From Saccharothrix algeriensis (GTDB lineage Bacteria; Actinomycetota; Actinomycetes; Mycobacteriales; Pseudonocardiaceae): a DNA stretch of 64,000 bases. This document shows positions 42,516 through 52,290 of the stretch, piece by piece. The stretch's first letter is position 1, and each line of letters begins with the position of its first letter. The translations under genes were made by a program, and so were the position numbers. Under the pieces are notes generated by a model. It had not been told where the DNA came from and did not search any database. It saw only the letters and a program-made list of their open reading frames with translations. The stretch lies in NCBI RefSeq assembly GCF_016907655.1, contig NZ_JAFBCL010000001.1, positions 62,001 to 126,000 of the forward strand. Reading direction: 5' to 3'.

Positions 42516-44711
42516 GTGGTCCGTCCTGTCCGCGTTCTCGCAGTGCTGCTGGCCTGCGGGATGAGCATGTCGGTGCCCTCACCCGCCGGGGCGAGGACGC
42601 CCGAGCGGTTCCAGCGGGTCGACACCATGCCGGTGCACCGCAACAGCTCCGCCGACCAGCACACGGCGGCCGAGATCGCGGCGGCCACCGCCGACGGCGG
42701 GACCGTGGTCCACACCGACTCCCCGGCCCGGCGGATCGGCTTCACGAAGGTCCGGGACGGTCGGCTGACGCCCGACGGCGTGCTGCCCCTGCCCGGTGAG
42801 CCGACCTCGGTCGACGTCCTGGGCCGGCTGGCGCTGGTCGCGGTGAACACCTCCGGGTCGTCCACCGCGCCCTCGGGCGCGCTGCTGGTGGTCGACCTCG
42901 ACTCGCGCGAGGTCCGCGCCCGGCACGAGCTGGGCGGGCAGCCCGACTCCGTCGACATCTCCCCCGACGGCCGCTACGCCGCCATCGCCGTGGAGAACGA
43001 GCGCGACGAGGACGTGGACGGCGGCCGGCTCCCGCAGGCCCCCGCCGGGTTCCTCGCCGTGGTCGACATCCAGGGCGCGCCGGCCGCCTGGGCGCTGCGC
43101 AGGGTCGAGCTGACCGGACTGGCCGAGGTCGCGCCGGAGGACCCCGAACCCGAGTACGTCAGCGTCAACGGCCGCAACCAGGTCGCGGTCACGTTGCAGG
43201 AGAACAACCACATCGCGGTCGTGGACCTGCCCTCGGGCGCGGTGGTCGGCCACTTCTCCGCCGGCTCCGCCACCGTCACCGGCGTGGACACCGAGGACGA
43301 CGGCCGGATCGACCCGTCGGGGACGATCACCGCCCCCCGCGAGCCCGACGCCGTCGCGTGGCTGGACGACCGCACCCTGGCCACCGCCGACGAGGGCGAC
43401 TACCGGGGCGGCTCCCGCACCTGGACGGTGTTCGACGCGGCGTCCGGCCGGGTCGTGCACTCCTCGGGCAACGAGCTGGAGCAGGTGGCGATCCGGCAGG
43501 GCCAGTACGCCGACGGCCGGTCGGACAACAAGGGCGTCGAGCCGGAGGGCCTGGCCGTGGCGACCTTCGGGCGGCACCGGTACGCGTTCGTCGGCCTGGA
43601 GCGGGCCAACCTGGTCGCCGTCTACGACGTGGACGACCCGCGCCGGCCGAGGTTCCTGCAGGCCCTGCCGACCGGGGTCGGGCCGGAGGGCCTGCTGCCG
43701 ATCCCCGCGACCGGAACCCTGGTCGTGTCCGCCGAGGAGGACTCCGCCGAGGACGGCGTGCGCTCCTCGCTCAGCGCCTACCGCCTGACCCGCACGCCGC
43801 TGCCGGTGTCGTTGCAGCGCAACCAGGGCGCGCCGTCGATCGTGTCCGACGGCATCGGGTTCGGCGCGCTGTCGGGGCTGTCGGGCATCCCCGGCGACCA
43901 CCGCTCCGTCGTCGCCGTCGCCGACTCCGCCTACCGGCCGACGCGCGTGCTCACCGTCGACACCCTGGCCGCGCCCGCCCGCGTCCGCGCGGAGCTGACC
44001 CTGACCAGGGGCGGCGCGCCGGTGGGCTACGACGCCGAGGGCATCGCGGCGCGGCGCGGCGGCGGCTACTGGGTGGCCGCCGAGGGCGACGGGAAGAAGA
44101 CGCCGAACCTGCTGGTCGAGGTCGCCGCGTCGGGCGCGGTCGTGCGCGAGGTGCCGCTGCCCGACGGCGTCGCCGCCACCGCCACCGGCAACGGCTTCGA
44201 GGGCGTGGCCACCACCGGGCGCGGCGCGGGCGAGCAGGTGTGGGTCGCCGTGCAGCGCGAGTGGAAGGCCGACCGGCTCGGCCAGGCGACGCTGGCCCGC
44301 TTCACCCCCGCCACCGGCGAGTGGGCGTTCGCGGCGTACCCGCTGGACGCCGCGAGGACCGGCTGGGTCGGCCTGTCGGAGCTGACCGCGCTGGACGACC
44401 GCACGCTGCTGGTGCTGGAGCGGGACAACCAGCGCGGCGACACCGCGGCCACCAAGAAGGTCTACCGGGTCGACGTCTCCCGCCTGCGGCCGGTCGCGGC
44501 CGGCGAGCCGAAGCCCGTGGTGGCCAAGGCCCTCGCCCGCGACCTGCTGCCCGCGCTGCGGGCCGGTGGCGCGGCGGCCCACGACAAGGTGGAGGGACTG
44601 GCCGTCGTCGGCCACGGCCCGCTGCGCAGGCTGGTCGGCGCGGTGGACAACGACGGCGTGGACGACGCGCCGGGCGAGTCGGTGTTCCTGCGGCTGGGCC
44701 TGATCCGCTGA
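42516..44711 (+). CDS. Secreted esterase-like activity of phytase family protein
   Basis: 731 residues. A Sec signal (VVRPVRVLAVLLACGMSMSVPSPAGA) starts at GTG 42516, preceded by GGAG. Residues ~80-430 look like a beta-propeller (GALLVVDLDSREVRARHELG, QPDSVDISPDGRYAAIAVEN). The C-terminal part (~450-731) resembles the esterase-like activity of phytase domain: GYDAEGIAARRGGGYWVAAEGD, NGFEGVATTGRG, LLVLERDNQRGD and HDKVEGLAVVG. Such proteins may hydrolyse phosphoesters at the cell surface. The gene is monocistronic with a good hairpin downstream. Catalytic residues are not well established for this family. Confidence 0.82.
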   Translation: MVRPVRVLAVLLACGMSMSVPSPAGARTPERFQRVDTMPVHRNSSADQHTAAEIAAATADGGTVVHTDSPARRIGFTKVRDGRLTPDGVLPLPGEPTSVDVLGRLALVAVNTSGSSTAPSGALLVVDLDSREVRARHELGGQPDSVDISPDGRYAAIAVENERDEDVDGGRLPQAPAGFLAVVDIQGAPAAWALRRVELTGLAEVAPEDPEPEYVSVNGRNQVAVTLQENNHIAVVDLPSGAVVGHFSAGSATVTGVDTEDDGRIDPSGTITAPREPDAVAWLDDRTLATADEGDYRGGSRTWTVFDAASGRVVHSSGNELEQVAIRQGQYADGRSDNKGVEPEGLAVATFGRHRYAFVGLERANLVAVYDVDDPRRPRFLQALPTGVGPEGLLPIPATGTLVVSAEEDSAEDGVRSSLSAYRLTRTPLPVSLQRNQGAPSIVSDGIGFGALSGLSGIPGDHRSVVAVADSAYRPTRVLTVDTLAAPARVRAELTLTRGGAPVGYDAEGIAARRGGGYWVAAEGDGKKTPNLLVEVAASGAVVREVPLPDGVAATATGNGFEGVATTGRGAGEQVWVAVQREWKADRLGQATLARFTPATGEWAFAAYPLDAARTGWVGLSELTALDDRTLLVLERDNQRGDTAATKKVYRVDVSRLRPVAAGEPKPVVAKALARDLLPALRAGGAAAHDKVEGLAVVGHGPLRRLVGAVDNDGVDDAPGESVFLRLGLIR

Positions 44712-44728
44712 TCGGCCGACTCCGGCCG

Positions 44729-44750
44729 CGCCGGGGCGCCCGCCCCGGCG
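44729..44750 (+). terminator. Hairpin after phytase-like gene
   Basis: CGCCGGGGCG (44729-44738) pairs with CGCCCCGGCG (44741-44750); the loop is 2 nt as written, about 4 with the end pair open. It starts 18 nt after the stop codon. Confidence 0.6.
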
Positions 44751-44796
44751 TAGCCTGGAGCGGTGCGATCACCGATCCGATCGGCGGGGTAGGGCG

Positions 44797-45156
44797 TTGG
44801 GGCTGTTCACCCTGTCCGAGGCGCGGCACGAGCTGGCGCGGCTGCGCCCGGTGCTGGACGGGATCGTCGCGCTGCGGGCCGACGCCGCCGAGCTGTCCGC
44901 CGCCCTGGGCGGCGGCGCGCCGACCGCCCTGGGCGGCCTGGCCGAGTTCAAGGCGGCGCAGGCCCGGCTGGACGAGCTGATGACCACCGTGCAGGTCTCC
45001 GGCGCGGAGCTGAAGGGCTTCGCGCCGCTGCTGGTCGACTTCCCCGCCGACCTCGACGGCGAGCCGGTGCTGCTGTGCTGGCTGGAGGGCGACCCGGAGC
45101 TGGCCTGGTACCACCGCGCCGACCTGGGTTTCGCCGGGCGTCGCCGGCTGCCCTGA
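44797..45156 (+). CDS. DUF2203 family protein
   Basis: 119 residues. LFTLSEARHELARLRPVLDG at the N-terminus and the C-terminal LVDFPADLDGEPVLLCWLEG...WYHRADLGFAGRRRL are the two conserved blocks of DUF2203. The middle is a helical coiled hairpin. No enzymatic residues are known. The start is a TTG (44797), with GGGG-rich sequence upstream as RBS. It is cytoplasmic and probably monocistronic; the convergent membrane-protein gene ends only 20 bp away. Confidence 0.85.
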   Translation: MGLFTLSEARHELARLRPVLDGIVALRADAAELSAALGGGAPTALGGLAEFKAAQARLDELMTTVQVSGAELKGFAPLLVDFPADLDGEPVLLCWLEGDPELAWYHRADLGFAGRRRLP

Positions 45157-45176
45157 CGGCGCCCGGCTGCCGGCGG

Positions 45177-45764
45177 CTACCAGGTGAAGACGAACTCGTA
45201 CCAGGGGCCGTCGATGGGCGTGTAGGAGTAGCCCTCGGCGAGCCGGGTGCTCGTGGGCGCGCGTTCCGGGCAGTAGGCGAACCCGCTGCTGCCGAGCAGG
45301 ACGTCGCCGTGCCGCAACGTGATCAGCGTGCACGGCCCGTTCGGGTCCGCGGTGGCCCGGCTGATCGAGTACAGCCCGACCTCCCGGCGGTCCACCCGCC
45401 GGTCCGGCCGGGCCTGCACGTCCGCCACGAGGCGTTCCAGCTCCGGCCGGTGGGCCTCGAAGACCACCCGCTCCACGACGCCGGAGCGCGCCGTCGCCCA
45501 GGTCGCCACCAGCAGGGCGGGCACGAGCGCGCACGGCCACAGCCGGCCCAGGCGCCGCGACCGGGGGCGCGGCAGGGCGGCGACGGCGAGCACGCCGACC
45601 GCCGCCCAGGCCGCGACGACCACGACCCAGCACGTCAGCGCCACCAGCAGCAGGCCGAAGTAGCCGCCCGGGACGGCGACCGACCACAGCGTGCAGACCA
45701 CCGGGACCGACGCCGCCACGACCGGTGTCCAGGGCGAGCGCCACGGCGGCACGCGAGCAGTCAT
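45177..45764 (-). CDS. Small membrane protein of unknown function
   Basis: 195 residues. Three hydrophobic helices occupy about 12-110 (VVAASVPVVCTLWSVAV, FGLLLVALTCWVVVVAAWAAV, WPCALVPALLVATWATA). A soluble C-terminal domain follows (~115-195) with two Cys (GPCTLITLRHGDVLL and FAYCPE) that could form a disulfide if outside the cell. I do not recognise the family. ATG 45764 is chosen because the sequence upstream becomes repetitive Arg/Pro. It is divergent from the TspO gene, with about 190 bp between starts. Confidence 0.65.
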   Translation of the reverse strand: MTARVPPWRSPWTPVVAASVPVVCTLWSVAVPGGYFGLLLVALTCWVVVVAAWAAVGVLAVAALPRPRSRRLGRLWPCALVPALLVATWATARSGVVERVVFEAHRPELERLVADVQARPDRRVDRREVGLYSISRATADPNGPCTLITLRHGDVLLGSSGFAYCPERAPTSTRLAEGYSYTPIDGPWYEFVFTW

Positions 45765-45957
45765 GTCAACGCCGACGCCGCCGGGGGCCGTCCGGTTCCC
45801 CCGGCGCGGCGGTCGGACCGGGCGGGGCCGGAGTCCACAAAGGATTGTCCGGTGACCGGACGCGGGGGGCGGATCGCTCCCCGTCGAGTGGCCCCACCGC
45901 CGGCGCGGCTCTAGATTCGGTGCACGAGCAGTGCCGATCGGATCGGGAGGGGCATCC

Positions 45958-46446
45958 GTGGCGACGGTTCCGGCGGCGGGGCGCGACGGCAGGCGGTGGT
46001 GGGTCCTGGCGGGGTTCGCGGCGGCGGTGGTCGTCGTCGCGCTGGTCGGCTCGCTGGGCGTCCAGGGTTCGCGGGAGGAGTACGCCGCGCTGGCCAAGCC
46101 CGCCTGGGCCCCGCCGGGGTGGCTGTTCGGGCCGGTGTGGTCGGTGCTCTACGCGATGATCGCGGTCGCCGGGTGGCTGGTCTGGCGGCGGGTCGGCTTC
46201 ACCCGGCCGCTGTGGGTGTACGCGGCCCAGCTCGTGCTCAACGCGCTGTGGACGCCGCTGTTCTTCGGCGGCGGCGCCTACGGCCTGGCGCTGCTGGACA
46301 TCTCCGCCCTGCTGGTGCTGGTGGCGGTGACCATCGGGGTCTTCCACCGGGTGTCCCGGAGCGCCGCGCTCCTGCTGGTGCCGTACTGGCTGTGGGTGGC
46401 CTACGCGACGGCGCTGAACTTCGCCCTGTGGCGGGCCAACTCCTGA
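45958..46446 (+). CDS. TspO/MBR family protein
   Basis: 162 residues with five predicted transmembrane helices. KPAWAPPGWLFGPVWSVLY (about 45-63) is the conserved loop 1/helix 2 signature of the translocator protein family, and LNALWTPLFFG and LVPYWLWVAYATALNFALW are the later Trp-rich motifs. Bacterial TspO binds porphyrins and may degrade or export tetrapyrroles during oxidative stress. GTG 45958 is preferred because GGGAGGGG lies just upstream; an in-frame GTG at 45931 would add nine residues. It is probably monocistronic. Confidence 0.92.
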   Translation: MATVPAAGRDGRRWWVLAGFAAAVVVVALVGSLGVQGSREEYAALAKPAWAPPGWLFGPVWSVLYAMIAVAGWLVWRRVGFTRPLWVYAAQLVLNALWTPLFFGGGAYGLALLDISALLVLVAVTIGVFHRVSRSAALLLVPYWLWVAYATALNFALWRANS

Positions 46447-46661
46447 CGCGAGGCGGCCCGCGCCGAGGGGTCCGCCCCGGCGCCGGGGGCCGCGCCGCCC
46501 GGCGTGCGGCTCCACCGGCCGTCCGGGTCCCCGGCGGCGCGCAGCGGGCGCGCGGCGCGTCCCGACGGCGCCTTCCCGGCCGGTGCGGCGGAGTCGCGCG
46601 CGGCTGAATCCGGTGCTGTGTGCCTTCTCCCAGCGCGGTCCGGGCGCCCGGATCACGGTTA

Positions 46662-46679
46662 CACTACAAACGTAGACGA
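46662..46679. promoter_or_regulatory. Putative TetR operator in its own promoter
   Basis: CTAC-AAAC-GTAG (46664-46675) is an inverted repeat that overlaps a plausible -10, TACACT (46660-46665), some 25 nt before the TetR start. CTACA-N4-TAGAC is shared with the larger palindrome upstream of the aldo/keto reductase gene (49308-49327). This is the layout expected of an autoregulating TetR repressor. Confidence 0.55.
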
Positions 46680-46701
46680 ACCGGCGCTTCCGAGGAGCAC
46701 G

Positions 46702-47295
46702 ATGCCCAAGGTGATCGACCACGACGAACGTCGCGAGCACATCGTCGACGTGACGTGGGGCCTCATCGTGCGCGGTGGCCTGGAGGCCGCCACCATGCGT
46801 GAGATCGCCACCGCCGCGGGCTTCGCCAACGGCGCCCTGAAGCGGTACTTCGCCAGCAAGGACGCGTTGGTGGAGGCCACCTTCGAGCGCGCGCTGTCCA
46901 TGGTGCACAAGTACATCGCCGGCGCGGTCGCGGACCGCTCCGGGCTGGAGGCGTTGCGCGCCATGTGCTACGGCTCGATGCCGCTGGACGCCAAGCGCGT
47001 CACCGCGGCGCGGGTGCTGCTGGTGTTCTGGCAGATGTCGTTGTCCAACAAGCGGTTGCACGACCGGTACCGGGAGCACCTGAAGGGCTGGCGCGGCCTG
47101 CTGCACGAGCACATCCGGCGGGCCCGCGCGGACGGCGAGATCCGCACCCCGCTGTCGGACGAGCAGCTGGTCGACGAGATCGTGCTGATCAACGCCGGGG
47201 CCAACGTGATGAGCCTGGTCGGGCCGCGCTACTCCACGCGCAAGCTCCAGCGGCAGCACCTGGACTCGTTCTTCGAGCGCATCGCGCGCGACTGA
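46702..47295 (+). CDS. TetR-family transcriptional regulator
   Basis: 197 residues. The N-terminal helix-turn-helix spans about 10-55 (IVDVTWGLIVRGGLEAATMREIATAAGFANGALKRYF, cut here only for naming). The C-terminal ligand domain resembles the BetI-like type (ARVLLVFWQMSLSNKRLHDRY). ATG 46702 follows GAGGAG. TetR proteins repress neighbouring genes and release DNA on binding a small molecule. Shared operator-like sequences point to autoregulation and control of the divergently transcribed aldo/keto reductase-hydrolase operon that converges on this gene. The ligand is unknown but is probably a substrate of those enzymes. Confidence 0.9.
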   Translation: MPKVIDHDERREHIVDVTWGLIVRGGLEAATMREIATAAGFANGALKRYFASKDALVEATFERALSMVHKYIAGAVADRSGLEALRAMCYGSMPLDAKRVTAARVLLVFWQMSLSNKRLHDRYREHLKGWRGLLHEHIRRARADGEIRTPLSDEQLVDEIVLINAGANVMSLVGPRYSTRKLQRQHLDSFFERIARD

Positions 47296-47307
47296 GCCCG
47301 GACGGGG

Positions 47308-47341
47308 CTCCGCCCCCGCCGCGGGGTCGGCGGGGGCGGAG
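47308..47341. terminator. 14-bp perfect hairpin between TetR and hydrolase genes
   Basis: 47308-47321 (CTCCGCCCCCGCCG) pairs perfectly with 47328-47341 around a 6-nt loop, between convergent stop codons at 47295 and 47354. Very stable on either strand. Confidence 0.75.
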
Positions 47342-47353
47342 GCTGGTGGCCGG

Positions 47354-48283
47354 TCAGAGCGCGGAGACGAGGAAGTCGACCACGTCCGCGTGCGAGACCG
47401 GGGAGGCGGGCAGGTCCGTGTACAGGCCGTAGAAGCCGTGGACCTGGCCGTCGTACTGCTTGTGCGTCGTCGGCACGCCCGCCTTCGCCAGGCGGGCGGC
47501 GTACTGCTCCCCCTCCGACCGCAGCACGTCGTACTCCGCGGTCATCACCAGCGCCGGCGGCAGGCCGGTGAGGTCGGGCGCCCGCGAGGGCAGCAGGTAG
47601 GGGTCGTCCAGGTCGCGGGGCGAGGACGGGTACTGCTCGAAGAAGAACCGCATCGAGCCGGCGGACATGCCGAACCCCTCGGCGCAGTCCGCGTAGGACC
47701 GCAGGCCGGGGTCGTCCGGGTGCGCCGTCACCGGGCAGACCAGGACCTGGGCCGCGAGCCGCGGCCCGCCCCGGTCCCGGCACAGCAGGGCGAGCACGGT
47801 CGCCAGGTTGCCGCCCGCGCTCTCACCGCCCACCGCGACGCGGGAGGCGTCGACGCCGTGCTCGACGCCGTGGACCACCAGCCAGGACAGGGCCGCGTAG
47901 CAGTCGTCCGGCGCGGCCGGGTACGGGTGCTCCGGGGCCAACCGGTACTCCACCGAGGCCACCGCGACGCCCGCGTCCCGGCAGATCCGGCGGTTGACCA
48001 GCTCGTTCTCCTCGATGCCGCCGATGGTCCAGCCGCCGCCGTGCATCCAGAGCAGCAGCGGCGTCGGGCGGGCCGCCTCGGGCCGGTAGAGGCGGACCCG
48101 CAGGTCGCCGGCCGGGCCGGGCACCGCCAGGTCGGTGACCGAGCGGACCTCCGGCAGTTCGGCCGGCACGGTGACGCCGGCGGCGAACGCGGCCCGCAGC
48201 TCGGCGGCCGTCCGCGGCGCCGCGCCCGCGGGGGGTGGGGCGGTCGCCGAGAACATCTCGGCGACCGCGGGGTCGAGCGGCAT
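47354..48283 (-). CDS. Alpha/beta hydrolase, HSL-type esterase
   Basis: 309 residues. The hormone-sensitive-lipase (esterase family IV) signature is complete: oxyanion motif MHGGGW near 81-86, nucleophile elbow GGESAGGN near 154, and a catalytic His in DGQVHGFYG near 282. It would hydrolyse short acyl or aryl esters in the cytoplasm. It starts 25 bp after the stop of the aldo/keto reductase gene in the same direction, so both form an operon. A TetR operator-like palindrome lies upstream of that operon. A hydrolase-reductase pair suggests degradation or detoxification of an ester or lactone. Confidence 0.92.
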   Translation of the reverse strand: MPLDPAVAEMFSATAPPPAGAAPRTAAELRAAFAAGVTVPAELPEVRSVTDLAVPGPAGDLRVRLYRPEAARPTPLLLWMHGGGWTIGGIEENELVNRRICRDAGVAVASVEYRLAPEHPYPAAPDDCYAALSWLVVHGVEHGVDASRVAVGGESAGGNLATVLALLCRDRGGPRLAAQVLVCPVTAHPDDPGLRSYADCAEGFGMSAGSMRFFFEQYPSSPRDLDDPYLLPSRAPDLTGLPPALVMTAEYDVLRSEGEQYAARLAKAGVPTTHKQYDGQVHGFYGLYTDLPASPVSHADVVDFLVSAL

Positions 48284-48308
48284 GGGGAGGGGTCTCCTCG
48301 GGGGCGGG

Positions 48309-49274
48309 TTACCAGGAGCCGTCGGCGTTGACCGCGCGGTCGGTCCACAGCGGGTCCAGCGCGGCGCGCAGCTCCGCGCCGTGCTCCTCGGCCAGCCGCA
48401 GGGCGCCGAGGTTGTCCTCCAGCTGCGCCATCCTGCTCACGCCGAACAGCACGTTGGCGACGGCGGGGTTGGCCAGGCAGAAGGCGATGGCGACCTGCGC
48501 CGCGGTGGCGCCGTGCTCGGCGGCGACCTCGGCGACCTTGTCCGCGGCCTCGCGGATGGCGTCCCGGATCCCGCCCGGGTCGGCCCCGATCTTGCGCTCC
48601 GGGAACTTGCGGCCGGCCAGGATGCCGCCCTCGAAGACGTCCGAAGCCTGGAGCGCGAGCCGGCCGGAGGAGAAGTAGCCGCCGTAGAACTCGCCCTCGG
48701 CCATGGTGCGCCGCGCGATGCTGTACTTCAGCTGCGCGAACACCGGCGGCGTCATGCCCTCCCGCTCCGCGAACGCCAGCGCCTCGGCGAGGTCGGCGGC
48801 GACCCAGTTGTTCACGCCCCAGGCGTCGAAGCGCCCGGCGCGGATCTGCTCGGCCACGTCGGTGACGATCGAGGGGATGTCGGGCGGGGACATGTAGTCG
48901 CCGACCACCACGCTGTCGGCCTTGTCGACGCCGATGCGCTCCAGCGAGGTCGTCATCTGCTGCTCGAAGCTGGTCGTGGGGTACTCCCACAGCCACAGCT
49001 TCCCGCACAGGTGGTAGTCCTCGCGCGCGATGCCCGCCGCGCGCACGGCCTCGCCGAAGATGATGTCGGTGCGCGCCTGCTCGGCGTGGGGCCCCATGTT
49101 GTAGTGCGCGACGTCGAACAGGGTCGCCCCGACGTCCGCCGCGCGCCGCAGCAGCGCCACCGCGTCGTCGAACTCCATCCGGTCCCACGTGTTCCACGAG
49201 CCGAGCCCCAGCAGCGGCACCTGCGGGCCGCCGGGCCCCAGCTGCCGGACCGGGACGCGCGGTGCCTCGCCCAT
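48309..49274 (-). CDS. Aldo/keto reductase
   Basis: 321 residues, a TIM-barrel NAD(P)H-dependent oxidoreductase. The catalytic set is visible: Asp and Tyr in LFDVAHYNMGP near 46-56 and Lys in LCGKLWLW near 84. GVNNW and the C-terminal FCLANPAVANVLFGVSRMAQLEDN form the cofactor-binding side. It is most like the D-threo-aldose 1-dehydrogenase or L-glyceraldehyde-reductase-like subgroup, but the substrate is not defined. GAGGAG precedes the ATG at 49274. The operator palindrome is 34 bp upstream. It is the first gene of the operon with the HSL-type esterase. Confidence 0.92.
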   Translation of the reverse strand: MGEAPRVPVRQLGPGGPQVPLLGLGSWNTWDRMEFDDAVALLRRAADVGATLFDVAHYNMGPHAEQARTDIIFGEAVRAAGIAREDYHLCGKLWLWEYPTTSFEQQMTTSLERIGVDKADSVVVGDYMSPPDIPSIVTDVAEQIRAGRFDAWGVNNWVAADLAEALAFAEREGMTPPVFAQLKYSIARRTMAEGEFYGGYFSSGRLALQASDVFEGGILAGRKFPERKIGADPGGIRDAIREAADKVAEVAAEHGATAAQVAIAFCLANPAVANVLFGVSRMAQLEDNLGALRLAEEHGAELRAALDPLWTDRAVNADGSW

Positions 49275-49307
49275 GAGCGCTCCTCACTAACCGCCGGAAG
49301 TTTGGAT

Positions 49308-49327
49308 TAGTCTACATGTATAGACTA
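49308..49327. promoter_or_regulatory. Putative TetR operator upstream of aldo/keto reductase operon
   Basis: TAGTCTA-N6-TAGACTA is a perfect 7-bp-arm inverted repeat in an otherwise AT-richer stretch. It lies 34 bp upstream of the reductase start and about 150 bp upstream of the divergent hydrolase. It shares the core CTA-N6-TAG and the string CTACA...TAGAC with the site in front of the TetR gene. Confidence 0.65.
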
Positions 49328-49473
49328 AAAATCGGGAGGTGCCCCTTCGGGGACTCCCAAGGGGACACCGCTTCCTCTACGGGCGTTGACGCCACCGCCC
49401 GACCGCGGGCTCCCGGCGGCGACCGCCCCGACCCGGGCGCCGACCGCGGGGCGGCCGGAGTACCTTCGGCCCC

Positions 49474-50277
49474 ATGCGGCAGCTGTTCGCGCACACCGGC
49501 CGGAACACCGTGGCCTACCTGGACTTCGGCGGCCCCGGGACACCGGTCCTGGCGCTGCACGGCAGCTTCGGCCGCGGCGCGGTCTTCACCGGGCTGGCCG
49601 CGCGCCTCGCGGGCGTCGCGCGGGTCGTCGCCCCCGACCAGCGCGGCCACGGCCGCACCGGGCGCGCCGACTCCTACTCCCGGGACGACTTCGTGGCCGA
49701 CGCCGCCCACCTGGTGCGGGCGCTGGGCCTGGCGCCCGTCGTCGTGCTCGGGCACTCCCTGGGCGGCATCACCGCCTACCAGCTCGCCGCGCGCCACCCG
49801 GACCTGGTCTCCGCGCTGGTGGTCGAGGACGTCGGCCCGGTCATGCGCCGCCCCGAGGTCGCGCACCCGGTGCTCGACGTGCGGGGGTGGCCCGCGACCG
49901 CGCCCACCCGGGAGGAGCTCGCCCGCGCGATCGCCGAGCACGTCCCGGACAGCGGCTACTTCATGCAGAGCGCGGTCCGCGAGGGCGGGCGCTGGCGCCT
50001 GCTGTTCGACTGGGACGACATGATGGCCGTCCAGCGGGGCGGTGTCGGGGACTGGTGGGCGGACTGGCTCGGGTCGACCTGCCCGGCCCTGGTGCTGCGC
50101 GGCGGGCGGAGCCCCCTGCTGCCCGCGGAGCTGGCCCGCCGGATGACCGCCCGCCGGCCGGGCGCCCGGCTCGTGGAGTTCCCGGACGCCGGCCACTGGG
50201 TCCACGACGACGAGCCCGCCGCGATGGCCCGGGCGATCGAAGCGTTCCTCCGCTCCCCCGGGCCGTCGACGCCCTGA
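49474..50277 (+). CDS. Alpha/beta-fold hydrolase
   Basis: 267 residues. LALHGSFGRGAVF holds the oxyanion region, DQRGHGRTGRAD is the conserved strand-4 turn, the nucleophile is in VLGHSLGGITAY near residue 92, and the catalytic His is in DAGHWVHDDEP near 246. ALVLRGGRSPLLP contains the region of the acid residue, but Asp is not obvious there. It is similar to 3-oxoadipate enol-lactonase and haloperoxidase-like hydrolases; substrate unknown. The start is 200 bp from the divergent reductase operon and may share its operator. Confidence 0.88.
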   Translation: MRQLFAHTGRNTVAYLDFGGPGTPVLALHGSFGRGAVFTGLAARLAGVARVVAPDQRGHGRTGRADSYSRDDFVADAAHLVRALGLAPVVVLGHSLGGITAYQLAARHPDLVSALVVEDVGPVMRRPEVAHPVLDVRGWPATAPTREELARAIAEHVPDSGYFMQSAVREGGRWRLLFDWDDMMAVQRGGVGDWWADWLGSTCPALVLRGGRSPLLPAELARRMTARRPGARLVEFPDAGHWVHDDEPAAMARAIEAFLRSPGPSTP

Positions 50278-50309
50278 CCCCGGAGCCCGGCGGGCGCCGG
50301 GCTCCGGGG
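50278..50309. terminator. 15-bp perfect hairpin between hydrolase and htpG
   Basis: 50278-50292 (CCCCGGAGCCCGGCG) pairs perfectly with 50295-50309; about 4 nt would remain in the loop. It begins at the hydrolase stop and ends 8 bp before the htpG stop, so it should serve both convergent genes. Confidence 0.75.
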
Positions 50310-50316
50310 GGCGGCC

Positions 50317-52185
<1,869 letters not shown>

Positions 52186-52290
52186 GTTCGTCCTCTCTCA
52201 GTATCTCCGTCGACCGTCGTCGACCCGCGATCGTATCGACCCCGGCCCGCCCCGGGCGACGGACCACGCCGCCGGCGCGCCCCGTCGCCC

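Noticed and set aside
52186-52290. HspR or SigH control of htpG
   Set aside because: The 105 bp upstream contain neither CTTGAG-type arms nor GGAA-N18-GTT; only GTCGAC repeats are present.
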